39,237 nt of DNA, from NCBI GenBank assembly GCA_036000965.1, contig DASYUT010000125.1, forward strand, positions 1-39,237, given 5' to 3'. Positions 16,511 to 27,856 of this stretch are shown here, piece by piece (within the stretch, counting starts at the first letter, position 1; every line of letters starts with the position of its first letter). The notes beneath the pieces were generated by a model. That model was given only the letters and a program-made list of their open reading frames with translations, made no database searches and had not been told where the DNA came from. The position numbers and the translations under genes are program-made. This DNA comes from Actinomycetes bacterium (lineage in GTDB: Bacteria > Actinomycetota > CALGFH01).

Positions 16511-17484
16511 CCGGGGACGCGCGCAGCGGGCGCGCGAAGGTGGACGCGGGCGGCGGGCGCGCCCGGGTGGACGCGCTCGCCCTGGTGCCCGCGTTCAACG
16601 AGGCCGAGCGGATCGGGGCGACGGTGGCCGCGCTCCGCAAGGTCCCCGGGGTCGCCGAGGTGCTCGTGGTCAGCGACGGGTCGACCGATGCGACCGCCGC
16701 CCGCGCCCTCGAGGCGGGCGCGCACTGCCTCGACCTGCCGCGCAACTTCGGCAAGGGCGGGGCGCTGAACGCGGGGCTGGCCGCGCTCACCGGGCGGGTG
16801 CGCGAGGGCCTGTCCCCGGAGCCGGTCGCGCTGCTGCTGGCCGACGCCGACCTCGGCGACACCGCGGCGCTGCTTGAGGCGCTGCTCGAGCCCGTCCTGG
16901 CCGGGCAGGCGGACCTGGCAGTGGCCGACCTGCCGGCCCAGCCGGGCGCCAAGGGCTTCGGCGTGGCGATCGGCATGGCCCGCTGGGGCATGCGCCGGGT
17001 GGCCGGGCGGACGCTGGCCGAGCCCCTGTCCGGCCAGCGGGCGCTGCGCTGGACGGCCGTTGGCGAGCTCGTCCCCTTCGCTCACGGCTTCGGGGTCGAG
17101 GTGGCGATGACCCTGGACGCGGTCGCGGCCGGCCTGCGCGTGGTGGAGGTGCAGGTCGACCTGCGGCACAAGCCGACCGGGCGCACGGTCGCCGGGATCG
17201 TGCACCGGGGCAGGCAGGCCGGGTCGGTCGCCCGCGAGCTGGCCCGCCACCGCGTGTGGCGGCCAGCCCCCGGCGCCGACGCGTCCAGCGGCGGCGACGC
17301 GTCCAGCGGCGGCGGCCCGGCTCCCGGGGCTGGCGGCCCGGCTCCCGGGGCTGGCGGCCCGGCTCCTGGGGCTGGCGGCCCGGCTCCCGGGGCTGGCGGC
17401 CCGGCTCCCGGGGGCGGTGGCCCGGGCCGCGGGAGCGATCCGGCCGAAGGGGACCAGGGCCCGGCCGGGCGCGGGGAGGCGTGA
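16507..17484 (+). CDS. Family 2 (GT-A) glycosyltransferase with repetitive C-terminal tail
   Basis: 325 residues from GTG 16507, overlapping the steB stop. Residues 20-250 are a GT2-type nucleotide-sugar transferase: ALVPAFNEAERIGATVAALR, VLVVSDGSTDAT, LPRNFGKGGALNAGLAAL and a DxD-like LLADADLGD. PLSGQRALRW and HGFGVEVAMTLDA match the acceptor side. The last ~75 residues are low-complexity GGPAPGA and DASSGG repeats, probably disordered. No membrane helices are seen, so it probably acts at the cytoplasmic face. It sits between steB and a MraY-like lipid-phosphosugar transferase, suggesting that the two make a lipid-linked glycan. Donor and product are unknown. Confidence 0.82.
   Translation: MTGDARSGRAKVDAGGGRARVDALALVPAFNEAERIGATVAALRKVPGVAEVLVVSDGSTDATAARALEAGAHCLDLPRNFGKGGALNAGLAALTGRVREGLSPEPVALLLADADLGDTAALLEALLEPVLAGQADLAVADLPAQPGAKGFGVAIGMARWGMRRVAGRTLAEPLSGQRALRWTAVGELVPFAHGFGVEVAMTLDAVAAGLRVVEVQVDLRHKPTGRTVAGIVHRGRQAGSVARELARHRVWRPAPGADASSGGDASSGGGPAPGAGGPAPGAGGPAPGAGGPAPGAGGPAPGGGGPGRGSDPAEGDQGPAGRGEA
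17281..17415 (+). repeat. 18-nt and 21-nt tandem repeats in the glycosyltransferase tail
   Basis: GCGTCCAGCGGCGGCGAC-type units at 17281 and 17299 are followed by 21-nt units encoding GGPAPGA from 17311, five copies with the last degenerate. All periods are multiples of three. Confidence 0.9.
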
Positions 17485-17487
17485 GCC

Positions 17488-21639
<4,152 letters not shown>

Positions 21640-21795
21640 GTACTCGCCCCCACGGCCGGCCCGGCACCCGCCCCGGGCAGGCTTTGCGCTCGTCCCCACG
21701 GGCTCGTCCCAGGGCCGGCCCGGCGCGGCCCCGGAGGCCGCCGGGAGGGAGGGGACGGAACTCCCGAAGGTGCTCCCACGGGGTCCACCGTCTCG

Positions 21796-21801
21796 TAGAC
21801 T
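21796..21801 (+). promoter_or_regulatory. Candidate -10 (TAGACT) for ald
   Basis: TAGACT lies 104 bases before the ald ATG, in the 265-base gap after the NUDIX gene. The long leader is GC-rich; no riboswitch was recognised. Confidence 0.35.
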
Positions 21802-21904
21802 GGGCACCTCGGCCAACGAGGGCCGGGCGGGCAGGGACGACAGCTGGCGGCGCGGCACTTCGGCCCGGTCTGGCCGTGCGTCGGCACAGGAAGGGGCGCG
21901 CACC

Positions 21905-23038
21905 ATGGACGTAGGCATCCCGCGCGAGCTGAAGGACCACGAGTACCGGGTCGCCATCACCCCGGTCGGGGTGCGCGAGCTCGCCGACGCCGGCCACAGG
22001 GTGCTGGTGGAGTGCAACGCCGGCGTGGGGAGCTCCATCCCCGACAGCGGCTTCGTCCGGGCCGGGGCCACCATCCTCGACACCGCCGACGAGGTCTGGG
22101 GCGAGGCCGACCTCATCCTCAAGGTGAAGGAGCCGGTGCCCGAGGAGTTCGGCCGGCTGCGTGCCGGCCAGGTGCTGTTCACCTACCTCCACCTGGCCGC
22201 GAGCCGCGAGGTCACCGAGGCGCTGCTCAAGTCGGGCACCACTGCGGTCGCCTACGAGACGGTCGAGCTGGATGGCGGCCGCCTCCCGCTGCTGGCCCCG
22301 ATGAGCGAGGTTGCTGGCCGGATGGCGCCCCAGGTCGGGGCGCACCTGCTGGAGCGCGAGTCGGGCGGCCGGGGCGTGCTCATGGGTGGGGTGAGCGGGG
22401 TCGCCCCGGCCCGGGTGGTCGTGCTCGGGGGCGGCATGGCCGGCCAGAACGCCGCCTGGATCGCCCAGGGCATGGAGGCCGAGGTCATCATGCTCGACAC
22501 CAACATCGACAAGCTCCGCTACGTCGACTCGATCCATAAGGGCCGCATCCTCACCCTCATGTCGAACCGGCAGACGGTCGAGGAGCTGGTCCTCAGCGCC
22601 GACCTGGTGATCGGCTCGGTGCTGATCCCAGGGGCCAAGGCGCCCAGGCTGGTGAGCAGGGAGCACGTCAAGGCGATGAAGCCGGGCGCCGTGCTCGTCG
22701 ACATCTCCATCGACCAGGGTGGCTGCTTCGAGACGAGCCACGTGACGACCCACTCGGACCCCACCTACGTGGTCGACGAGGTGGTCCACTACTGCGTCGG
22801 CAACATGCCCGGGGCGGTGCCCCACACCTCCACCTACGCCCTCACCAACGTCACCCTGCCTTACGCGGTCGCCCTCGCCTCGGCCGGGATCGAGGCCGCG
22901 GTGCGGTCCGACCCGCCGCTCGCCAAGGGCGTCAACGTCTGGCGAGGCGAGCTGACCTCGGAGCCGGTGGCAGCCGCGCACCAGCTCGACTGGCGGCCGC
23001 TCGAGGAGGCCATGGGCGACGGCGGGGGCGGTCGCTGA
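21905..23038 (+). CDS. ald: L-alanine dehydrogenase
   Basis: 377 residues from ATG 21905, with GGAAGGGG about 9 bases upstream. It interconverts L-alanine and pyruvate plus ammonia with NAD. Active-site residues are Lys75 in LILKVKEPV and His96 in [28 protein letters not shown] is the family's usual beginning, the nucleotide-binding loop is [14 protein letters not shown], and [18 protein letters not shown] and [17 protein letters not shown] are highly conserved. Length is normal. I recall ald at the equivalent place in Streptomyces, so this is a vertically inherited arrangement rather than an insertion. It is cytoplasmic and hexameric in known examples. Confidence 0.96.
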   Translation: MDVGIPRELKDHEYRVAITPVGVRELADAGHRVLVECNAGVGSSIPDSGFVRAGATILDTADEVWGEADLILKVKEPVPEEFGRLRAGQVLFTYLHLAASREVTEALLKSGTTAVAYETVELDGGRLPLLAPMSEVAGRMAPQVGAHLLERESGGRGVLMGGVSGVAPARVVVLGGGMAGQNAAWIAQGMEAEVIMLDTNIDKLRYVDSIHKGRILTLMSNRQTVEELVLSADLVIGSVLIPGAKAPRLVSREHVKAMKPGAVLVDISIDQGGCFETSHVTTHSDPTYVVDEVVHYCVGNMPGAVPHTSTYALTNVTLPYAVALASAGIEAAVRSDPPLAKGVNVWRGELTSEPVAAAHQLDWRPLEEAMGDGGGGR

Positions 23039-23046
23039 CGCCGGCC

Positions 23047-24126
23047 GTGGCGACCCGGCCGGCACCGGGCGGCTCCGGGGTGAAGGCGGCGGCCGACGCA
23101 CGGGTGAAGGCGGCACCGGGCGGCTCCGGTGCCTCGCGCGCTTCAGGCGAGCGCGTCGAGACGGCGCCGGTGAGCGCGGCCGCCTCCAGCGCGGTCCGGA
23201 GCTTCCTGGACTACCTGGCCGTCGAGCGTGGCCTGGCCGCAAACACGCTGGCCGCCTACCGGCGCGACCTGTACCGGTACGCGGGCTGGCTGGCGGCGGC
23301 CGGGATCGACGACCCGACGCTGGCCGGCGAGGACGACCTGGTCGCCTTCGTCGGCGCCCTGCGGGCCGGGAGCACGCCGGTCGGCACCCGCTACCGCGCC
23401 TCGAGCGTGGCCCGCAGCCTGGCCGCGGTGCGCGGCTTCCACCGGTTCCTGGTCCGCGAGCACCTGGCCGGTGCCGACCCCTCCCGCGACCTGGGCAGCC
23501 CGAAGGTCCCGGCCGCGCTGCCCAAGGCGCTCACCGTCGAGCAGGTTGAGGCGCTGCTGGCCGCGGTGCCCGGCGACGACGCCCGCGCCCTGCGCGACCG
23601 CGCCCTGCTGGAGACCTTGTACGCGGCCGGCCTGCGGGTCAGCGAGGCGACCGGGCTCGACGTCGACGACGTCGACCTCGACGACGGCACCGTGCGCGCC
23701 TTCGGCAAGGGGGCCAAGGAGCGCCTGGTCCCCGTCGGCCGCTCGGCCCGGCGCGCCGTGGCCGCCTACCTCGTCCGCGGCCGCCCCTCCCTGGCCGTGT
23801 CCGGGTCGGGGCCGGCGCTGTTCCTCAACGCGGCCGGCGGCCGCCTCACCAGGCAGGGGTGCTGGAAGATCCTCCGTCACCACGCCGAGCGGGCCGGCCT
23901 CCCGGCCGACGTGTCGCCCCACGTGCTCCGCCACTCGTTCGCCACCCACCTGCTGGCCGGCGGTGCCGACATCCGCAGCGTCCAGGAGCTGCTCGGACAC
24001 GCAAGCCTGGCCACGACCCAGGTGTACACGAAGGTCACCCAGGACCGTCTACGAGAGGTCTATCTCCGGGCCCACCCTCGCGCCGGGCAACCAGGTGCTT
24101 CACCCCAGGCCGCTTCGAGTTCATGA
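23047..24126 (+). CDS. xerD: Tyrosine recombinase XerD
   Basis: 359 residues from GTG 23047, 8 bases after ald; GTG 23170 would remove ~41 low-complexity residues and give a more typical length. The N-terminal SAM-like domain ([20 protein letters not shown]) is followed by the catalytic domain with all conserved residues: Arg197 in [11 protein letters not shown], Lys near 223 in [10 protein letters not shown], His292/Arg295 in [20 protein letters not shown], His318 in [13 protein letters not shown] and nucleophile Tyr327. It resolves chromosome dimers at dif with XerC. The N-terminal extension contains a direct repeat of GGCACCGGGCGGCTCCGG. The tail after AHPRAG differs from usual XerD ends. 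Confidence 0.93.
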   Translation: MATRPAPGGSGVKAAADARVKAAPGGSGASRASGERVETAPVSAAASSAVRSFLDYLAVERGLAANTLAAYRRDLYRYAGWLAAAGIDDPTLAGEDDLVAFVGALRAGSTPVGTRYRASSVARSLAAVRGFHRFLVREHLAGADPSRDLGSPKVPAALPKALTVEQVEALLAAVPGDDARALRDRALLETLYAAGLRVSEATGLDVDDVDLDDGTVRAFGKGAKERLVPVGRSARRAVAAYLVRGRPSLAVSGSGPALFLNAAGGRLTRQGCWKILRHHAERAGLPADVSPHVLRHSFATHLLAGGADIRSVQELLGHASLATTQVYTKVTQDRLREVYLRAHPRAGQPGASPQAASSS

Positions 24127-24185
24127 TCTTGTAGCCTTTGCCGTACTTGCCGGGCCTTGCCGCTTCGAGCCTTGCGCTGGCCGCC

Positions 24186-24201
24186 CACGATCGTGATCGT
24201 G
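24186..24201. promoter_or_regulatory. CACGATCGTG palindrome plus extra half-site before the DksA/TraR gene
   Basis: A perfect 10-bp palindrome at 24186-24195 is followed directly by ATCGTG. It lies ~60 bases before the ATG at 24258. This could be an operator. Confidence 0.3.
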
Positions 24202-24257
24202 TTGCAGGCCGTCCGTGAAGGGGAGCGGAAGCCGGACGAACCACGGGAGGAGCTGGG

Positions 24258-24614
24258 ATGGACCAGCAGACGACGCACCGGCTGCACGAGCGGCTGGCAG
24301 GGGAGCGGGACGCGCTGCTGAAGCAGCTCGACGATCTCGGTGCCCACCGCGACGCGGAGGGGATCAGGGACCCCGAGCTGGACGAGGGCTTCGCCGACGC
24401 CGGTCAGGCGGCGGCCGAGCGGTCCAGCCTCCTCCGGCTGGTGCAGAGCCTGCGCGACACCCTCCGGGACGTCGACCACGCACTGGACCGCATCGAGGCG
24501 GGCACCTACGGCACCTGCGAGCGCTGCGGGCAGCCGATCCCCGACGAGCGGCTCGAGGCGCTGCCCGCCGCCCGGCTCTGCATCCGGTGCAAGCAGCAGC
24601 GGGGGCGGGCATGA
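24258..24614 (+). CDS. DksA/TraR-type C4 zinc-finger protein
   Basis: 118 residues from ATG 24258, with GGGAGGAG 7 bases upstream. The N-terminal two-thirds are helical and charged (probable coiled coil: LHERLAGERDALLKQLDDLG and SLLRLVQSLRDTLRDVDHAL). They are followed by the zinc finger CERCGQPIPDERLEALPAAR then LCIRC (Cys87, 90, 108, 111), the DksA/TraR consensus. Such proteins enter the secondary channel of RNA polymerase; actinobacterial members of this size are often general regulators of unknown target. The acidic tip residues of E. coli DksA are not obviously conserved. The stop overlaps the deoB ATG (ATGA), so the two genes are coupled. Confidence 0.88.
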   Translation: MDQQTTHRLHERLAGERDALLKQLDDLGAHRDAEGIRDPELDEGFADAGQAAAERSSLLRLVQSLRDTLRDVDHALDRIEAGTYGTCERCGQPIPDERLEALPAARLCIRCKQQRGRA

Positions 24615-25804
24615 GACAGGGGCGCCCGGCCCGTCCGGGCAAGGTGGCCGTGGTCGTCTGCGACTCCCTCGGCGTGGGCGAGGCGCCGGACGCGAGCGAC
24701 TACGGGGACGCTGGCGCCAACACCATCGGCCACACCGCGGCTGCGCTGGGCGGGCTGCGGCTGCCGACGCTCGAGGCGTGGGGCATCGGGCGGCTCACCG
24801 GGATCGCCGGCGTGGCAGCCCGTGACCCGGCCGCCGGGGTGGTGGCCCGCATGGCCGAGCGGTCGGCCGGCAAGGACACCACCACGGGGCACTGGGAGAT
24901 GATGGGCGTGGTGCTCACCTCGCCGTTCCCCACCTACCCGGACGGCTTCCCGCCCGAGGTGGTCGACGCGTTCAGCGAGGCGATCGGGCGCGGGGTGCTC
25001 GGCAACCGTCCCGCCTCCGGCACCGAGATCATCGAGGAGCTGGGCGAGGAGCACCTCGCCTCGGGCAGGCCGATCGTCTACACCTCGGCCGACTCGGTCT
25101 TCCAGATCGCCACCCACAAGCGGGTCGTGCCCCTCGACCAGCTCTACCAGTGGTGCGAGACGGCCCGCGGGCTGCTCACCGGGGAGCACGCGGTCGGCCG
25201 GGTGATCGCCCGCCCGTTCGACGGCGAGCCCGGCTCGTTCGTCCGCACCAAGGAGCGGCGCGACTACGCGCTGCCGCCTGCCGGGCCCACGGTGCTCGAG
25301 GCGGTCCAGAAGTCCGGCGTCCGCACGCTCGGGGTGGGCAAGATCGAGGACATCTTCTCGCGCCGGGGCCTTGACGACTCCGACCACACCGGCGACAACC
25401 AGAGCTCGCTCGACGCGACCGTGCGCTACCTGCGCGAGGCGGCCGGTCCGACGCTGGTCTTCACCAACCTGGTCGACTTCGACATGGTCTACGGCCACCG
25501 GCGCGACGTGGCCGGCTACGGCCGCTGCCTGGAGGAGTTCGACGCGCGCCTGCCCGAGGTGGTGGCCGAGCTGGGCGAGGCGGACTGGCTGTTCCTGACC
25601 GCCGACCACGGCTGCGACCCGACCGCGCCCGGGACCGACCACACCCGGGAGTTCACCCCGATGGTGGCGTTCAGCCCGGGCGGCACCGCCGGCGTGCGCC
25701 TGCACGACCGGAGCACCTTCGCCGACCTCGGCGCAACCGTGGCCGACCTGTTCGGCGTCGACCCGGTCGGCCCGGGGAGGAGCTTCACGGGCGAGCTGGC
25801 ATAG
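24611..25804 (+). CDS. deoB: Phosphopentomutase
   Basis: 397 residues from ATG 24611. It interconverts ribose/deoxyribose 1- and 5-phosphate in nucleoside salvage. Alkaline-phosphatase-superfamily metal motifs are clear: VVVCDSLGVGEAPDA, the nucleophile Thr in AGKDTTTGHWE (T90-T92), YTSADSVFQIATHK, GKIEDIF, FTNLVDFDMVYGHRRD and LTADHGCDPT with TDHTRE. Length is typical. It works in the same pathway as the pyrimidine-nucleoside phosphorylase gene at 27.8 kb, which releases (deoxy)ribose-1-phosphate. The gene overlaps the DksA/TraR-type gene by 4 bases, suggesting a shared transcript. The 3' end runs into a 24-nt tandem repeat. Confidence 0.96.
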   Translation: MRQGRPARPGKVAVVVCDSLGVGEAPDASDYGDAGANTIGHTAAALGGLRLPTLEAWGIGRLTGIAGVAARDPAAGVVARMAERSAGKDTTTGHWEMMGVVLTSPFPTYPDGFPPEVVDAFSEAIGRGVLGNRPASGTEIIEELGEEHLASGRPIVYTSADSVFQIATHKRVVPLDQLYQWCETARGLLTGEHAVGRVIARPFDGEPGSFVRTKERRDYALPPAGPTVLEAVQKSGVRTLGVGKIEDIFSRRGLDDSDHTGDNQSSLDATVRYLREAAGPTLVFTNLVDFDMVYGHRRDVAGYGRCLEEFDARLPEVVAELGEADWLFLTADHGCDPTAPGTDHTREFTPMVAFSPGGTAGVRLHDRSTFADLGATVADLFGVDPVGPGRSFTGELA

Positions 25805-25851
25805 GGCTGCTCGTCCCTGGCGGCGGAGGGCTGCTCGTCCCTGGCGGCGGA
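25804..25851 (+). repeat. 24-nt perfect tandem repeat after deoB
   Basis: GGGCTGCTCGTCCCTGGCGG plus four bases occurs at 25804 and 25828. A degenerate third unit follows near 25853. Confidence 0.9.
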
Positions 25852-26162
25852 GGGGTCGCTTGTCCCCTGAGGGCGGAGGGCTACCTGCCCAGGCGTGGTG
25901 AGCGGACCTCCTGGGGTCGGCTCGTATACCCCCCTCACTCAAGCTCGATCGTGCGACTGCCGAACGATACCCGGACCCCTGTCAGCGTCTGCGGGCTGCT
26001 GGCGCGGCCGTACAGGGCACGCTCCGTGGTCGACCACGCAGCGTGAGCATGGCTGCGGACAAGAGCGCCACGTAGCGTGAGATTGCCTGGTGGCAGCCTG
26101 CTCCTTGTTCCTTGTGCGGGTCTGCTGGCCCCGTGCGGGTTTGCTGGCCCATCTCTGCGGCC

Positions 26163-26216
26163 GGACCTGCTGCACCCATCCCTTCGGGCGGACCTGCTGC
26201 ACCCATCCCTTCGGGC
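26163..26216. repeat. 27-nt perfect tandem repeat, 2 copies
   Basis: The unit beginning GGACCTGCTGCACCCATCCC is present at 26163-26189 and 26190-26216 without differences, followed by GACCTGCG, the beginning of a third. Confidence 0.92.
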
Positions 26217-26267
26217 GACCTGCGTGGTCCTGCAAGGGGTGGCGACAGCGAGGCGGTCGCGGGCGGC

Positions 26268-26280
26268 GTTGCCAGGCAAC
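26268..26280. promoter_or_regulatory. GTTGCC-A-GGCAAC palindrome
   Basis: A perfect 6-bp inverted repeat with a single central base, 265 bases before parA. It could be an operator or partition site. Confidence 0.25.
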
Positions 26281-26384
26281 CAGGAACAGACGAACGGCAG
26301 GGAGGGTGGGTCGGCGCGTTTCCGGGCGTTCCGGCCGATCAGGTGCCGGAGGAGCTTGGCGGGGTCCCGCGATTCGGTAGTATC

Positions 26385-26500
26385 CCGGTCGCTTGATCTA
26401 CCAGGCGACTGATGAACTGATAGCCATAGCGACCTAGCGACGTAGCTCCGAATCTCCTTATTTGCCTAGTGCTTTATCGACATAACGATACGTCGCCCAG
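26385..26500. other. AT-rich island upstream of parA, candidate regulatory or centromere-like region
   Basis: GTCGC or its complement GCGAC occurs at 26388, 26405, 26429, 26437 and 26492. TAGCGAC is directly repeated at 26427 and 26435, and TATCG/CGATA form an inverted repeat near 26475-26490. The island contains GCTTTATCGA (26471-26480), the core shared with the islands at 33.0, 34.8 and 36.6 kb. It ends ~45 bases before the parA GTG and may also hold the parA promoter. Confidence 0.4.
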
Positions 26501-26544
26501 CTATTGGAGCGCCCCGGGAGCGGCACCGGACGCGGAGGTGTCAG

Positions 26545-27306
26545 GTGGGAAAGGTCATCGCCCTGGCCAACCAGAAGGGTGGGGTCGGAAAGACGACGAC
26601 CACCATCAACCTCGGTGCCGCCCTGGCCGAGCAGGGACGGCAGGTGCTGCTGATCGACATGGACCCTCAGGGGGCGCTCTCGGTCGGCCTCGGGCTGAAC
26701 CCGCTCGCCCTCGAGCGCACCGTCTACAACCTGCTGATGGACCCCAAGGCGGCCCCGGTGGCGGCGATCACCAGCACCAAGATCGACCGTGTCGAGCTCC
26801 TGCCCTCCAACATCGACCTGGCCGCGGCCGAGGTGCTGCTGGTCGGCGAGGTGGCCCGCGAGCAGGCGCTGGCGCGGGTCCTGCGACCGCTGCGCAGGCA
26901 GTACGACTACCTGCTGGTCGACTGCCCGCCGAGCCTCGGCCTGCTGACCGTCAACGCGCTCACCGCCGCCGACGCCGTGCTCGTGCCGCTTGAGTGCGAG
27001 TACTTCGCCCTGCGGGGCATGGCCCTGCTCATGGACACCATCGAGAAGGTCCGCGAGCGGCTGAACCCGGAGCTCGAGATCGTCGGCATCCTCGCCACCA
27101 TGTACGACCCGCGGACTGTGCACGGCCGCGAGGTGCTCGGACGGGTCGAGGACGCCTTCGGCGACCGCGTGTTCCGCACCGTGATCTCCAAGACCATCCG
27201 CTTCGCCGAGGCACCGGTGGCCGGGGAGAGCATCCTGACCTATGCAGGCTCGTCGAGTGGCGCAGCCGCGTACCGCGAGCTGGCCAAGGAGGTAGCGGCG
27301 TCATGA
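26545..27306 (+). CDS. ParA/Soj-family ATPase
   Basis: 253 residues from GTG 26545, with GGAGGTG at 26534-26540. The deviant Walker A motif KGGVGKTTTT (11-20), DMDPQGALSVGLG, the Walker B-like YLLVDCPPSLGLLTVNAL and VPLECEYFALRGMALL identify a chromosomal-type ParA/Soj protein. There is no ParB next to it. The gene occupies the place of M. tuberculosis Rv1708, upstream of scpA. A ribbon-helix-helix-like protein is encoded immediately downstream with an ATGA overlap. ParA ATPases bind DNA in the ATP form and move cargo; this one may serve SMC-ScpAB or a DNA adaptor rather than oriC-linked parS. Confidence 0.92.
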   Translation: MGKVIALANQKGGVGKTTTTINLGAALAEQGRQVLLIDMDPQGALSVGLGLNPLALERTVYNLLMDPKAAPVAAITSTKIDRVELLPSNIDLAAAEVLLVGEVAREQALARVLRPLRRQYDYLLVDCPPSLGLLTVNALTAADAVLVPLECEYFALRGMALLMDTIEKVRERLNPELEIVGILATMYDPRTVHGREVLGRVEDAFGDRVFRTVISKTIRFAEAPVAGESILTYAGSSSGAAAYRELAKEVAAS

Positions 27307-27668
27307 AGGGTCGGGCAAGCCTGCCAGGGGCCGACGAGCTGTTCCGTGTCACCAGCATCGACCAGGGCCGGGGAGCCCGGGATGCCCGTGGTGCCCGGGG
27401 CGCCAAGCAGGCCGCCGCCGGCGGCCCCAAGGCCCCGCCGCCCGCCGAGCGGACGTCCAGCGGCCGGCAGCGCCACGAGGAGAAGGTCACCTTCTACTGC
27501 ACCGCCGAGGAGCTGATGGACCTCGAGCATGCCCGGCTGCGGCTCCGCCGCGAGCATGGGATCGGGGTGGACCGCGGCCGCCTCGTCCGCGAGGCGCTCG
27601 CCCAGGTCCTCTCCGAGCTGGAGCGCGACGGCGCCGACGCGGCCCTGGTGAAGCGGCTGCTTGCATGA
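27303..27668 (+). CDS. Probable ribbon-helix-helix DNA-binding protein paired with ParA
   Basis: 121 residues from ATG 27303, overlapping the parA stop. Residues 1-58 are basic and flexible (Arg/Ala/Gly/Pro). Residues 60-107 fit an RHH pattern: a beta strand KVTFYCTAEE, helix A LMDLEHARLRLRREHG and helix B RGRLVREALAQVLSELERDG. A basic flexible N-terminus plus a C-terminal RHH domain is the layout of ParG-type centromere-binding proteins, which stimulate their ParA partners through the N-terminal tail. The role as a ParA adaptor is inferred from order and architecture only; I do not recognise the family by name. Its last codon GCA creates the ATGA start of the next small ORF. Confidence 0.65.
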   Translation: MKGRASLPGADELFRVTSIDQGRGARDARGARGAKQAAAGGPKAPPPAERTSSGRQRHEEKVTFYCTAEELMDLEHARLRLRREHGIGVDRGRLVREALAQVLSELERDGADAALVKRLLA

Positions 27669-27856
27669 CCGGGGCGGACGCCTCGGGGGCCGGTGAGCGC
27701 GAGGCAGAGGTCGCGGTTGGGCTGCGCCTCGGCGGCAGCGTGGCCGGGGAGTCCCCGGACGACTCGGGGGTGGGTGGCGGAGCCTCGGGGGTGGGTGGCG
27801 GAGCCTCGGGGGTCGGCGGCGGAGCAGAGGAGCGGTGGTGCGCGTCGTCGAGCTGA
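27665..27856 (+). CDS. Bridge mini-ORF between the RHH gene and deoA (63 aa)
   Basis: ATG 27665 overlaps the RHH stop (ATGA), and the stop lies 19 bases inside the phosphorylase gene. The product begins MTGADASGA, almost the same as the tlyA-nadK bridge ORF, and contains a 21-nt repeat encoding SGVGGGA three times. No ribosome-binding site of its own is seen. It could be a coupling device or a chance open frame in stop-poor DNA. Confidence 0.3.
   Translation: MTGADASGAGEREAEVAVGLRLGGSVAGESPDDSGVGGGASGVGGGASGVGGGAEERWCASSS
27761..27823 (+). repeat. 21-nt tandem repeat, 3 copies, before deoA
   Basis: GCCTCGGGGGTGGGTGGCGG plus A recurs at 27761, 27782 and 27803 with one or two changes per copy. 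The period is a multiple of three. Confidence 0.9.

Larger units (their letters stand above)
25805..26544. other. 740-base gap between deoB and parA
   Basis: No convincing gene is present. From left to right the gap holds: 24-nt repeats after deoB; a direct repeat of CCACGYAGCGTGAG at ~26034 and ~26069; a near-duplicate GTGCGGGTYTGCTGGCCC at ~26115 and ~26133; two perfect 27-nt units (26163-26216); the palindrome GTTGCCAGGCAAC; and an AT-rich island (26385-26500) just before parA. It is markedly less GC-rich toward parA. Confidence 0.7.

Noticed and set aside
17281-17415. Regular repeats that might suggest a CRISPR array
   Set aside because: Units are directly adjacent without spacers and are coding; no cas genes are present anywhere in the window.
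25935-26279. Minus-strand ORF of 114 residues ending VSFGSRTIELE
   Set aside because: The C-terminal part looks protein-like, but the rest is translation of the 27-nt repeats, with no ribosome-binding site or recognisable family.
26268-26280. Possible parS site for ParB
   Set aside because: The palindrome does not match the TGTTTCACGTGAAACA consensus; no copy of that consensus was seen.
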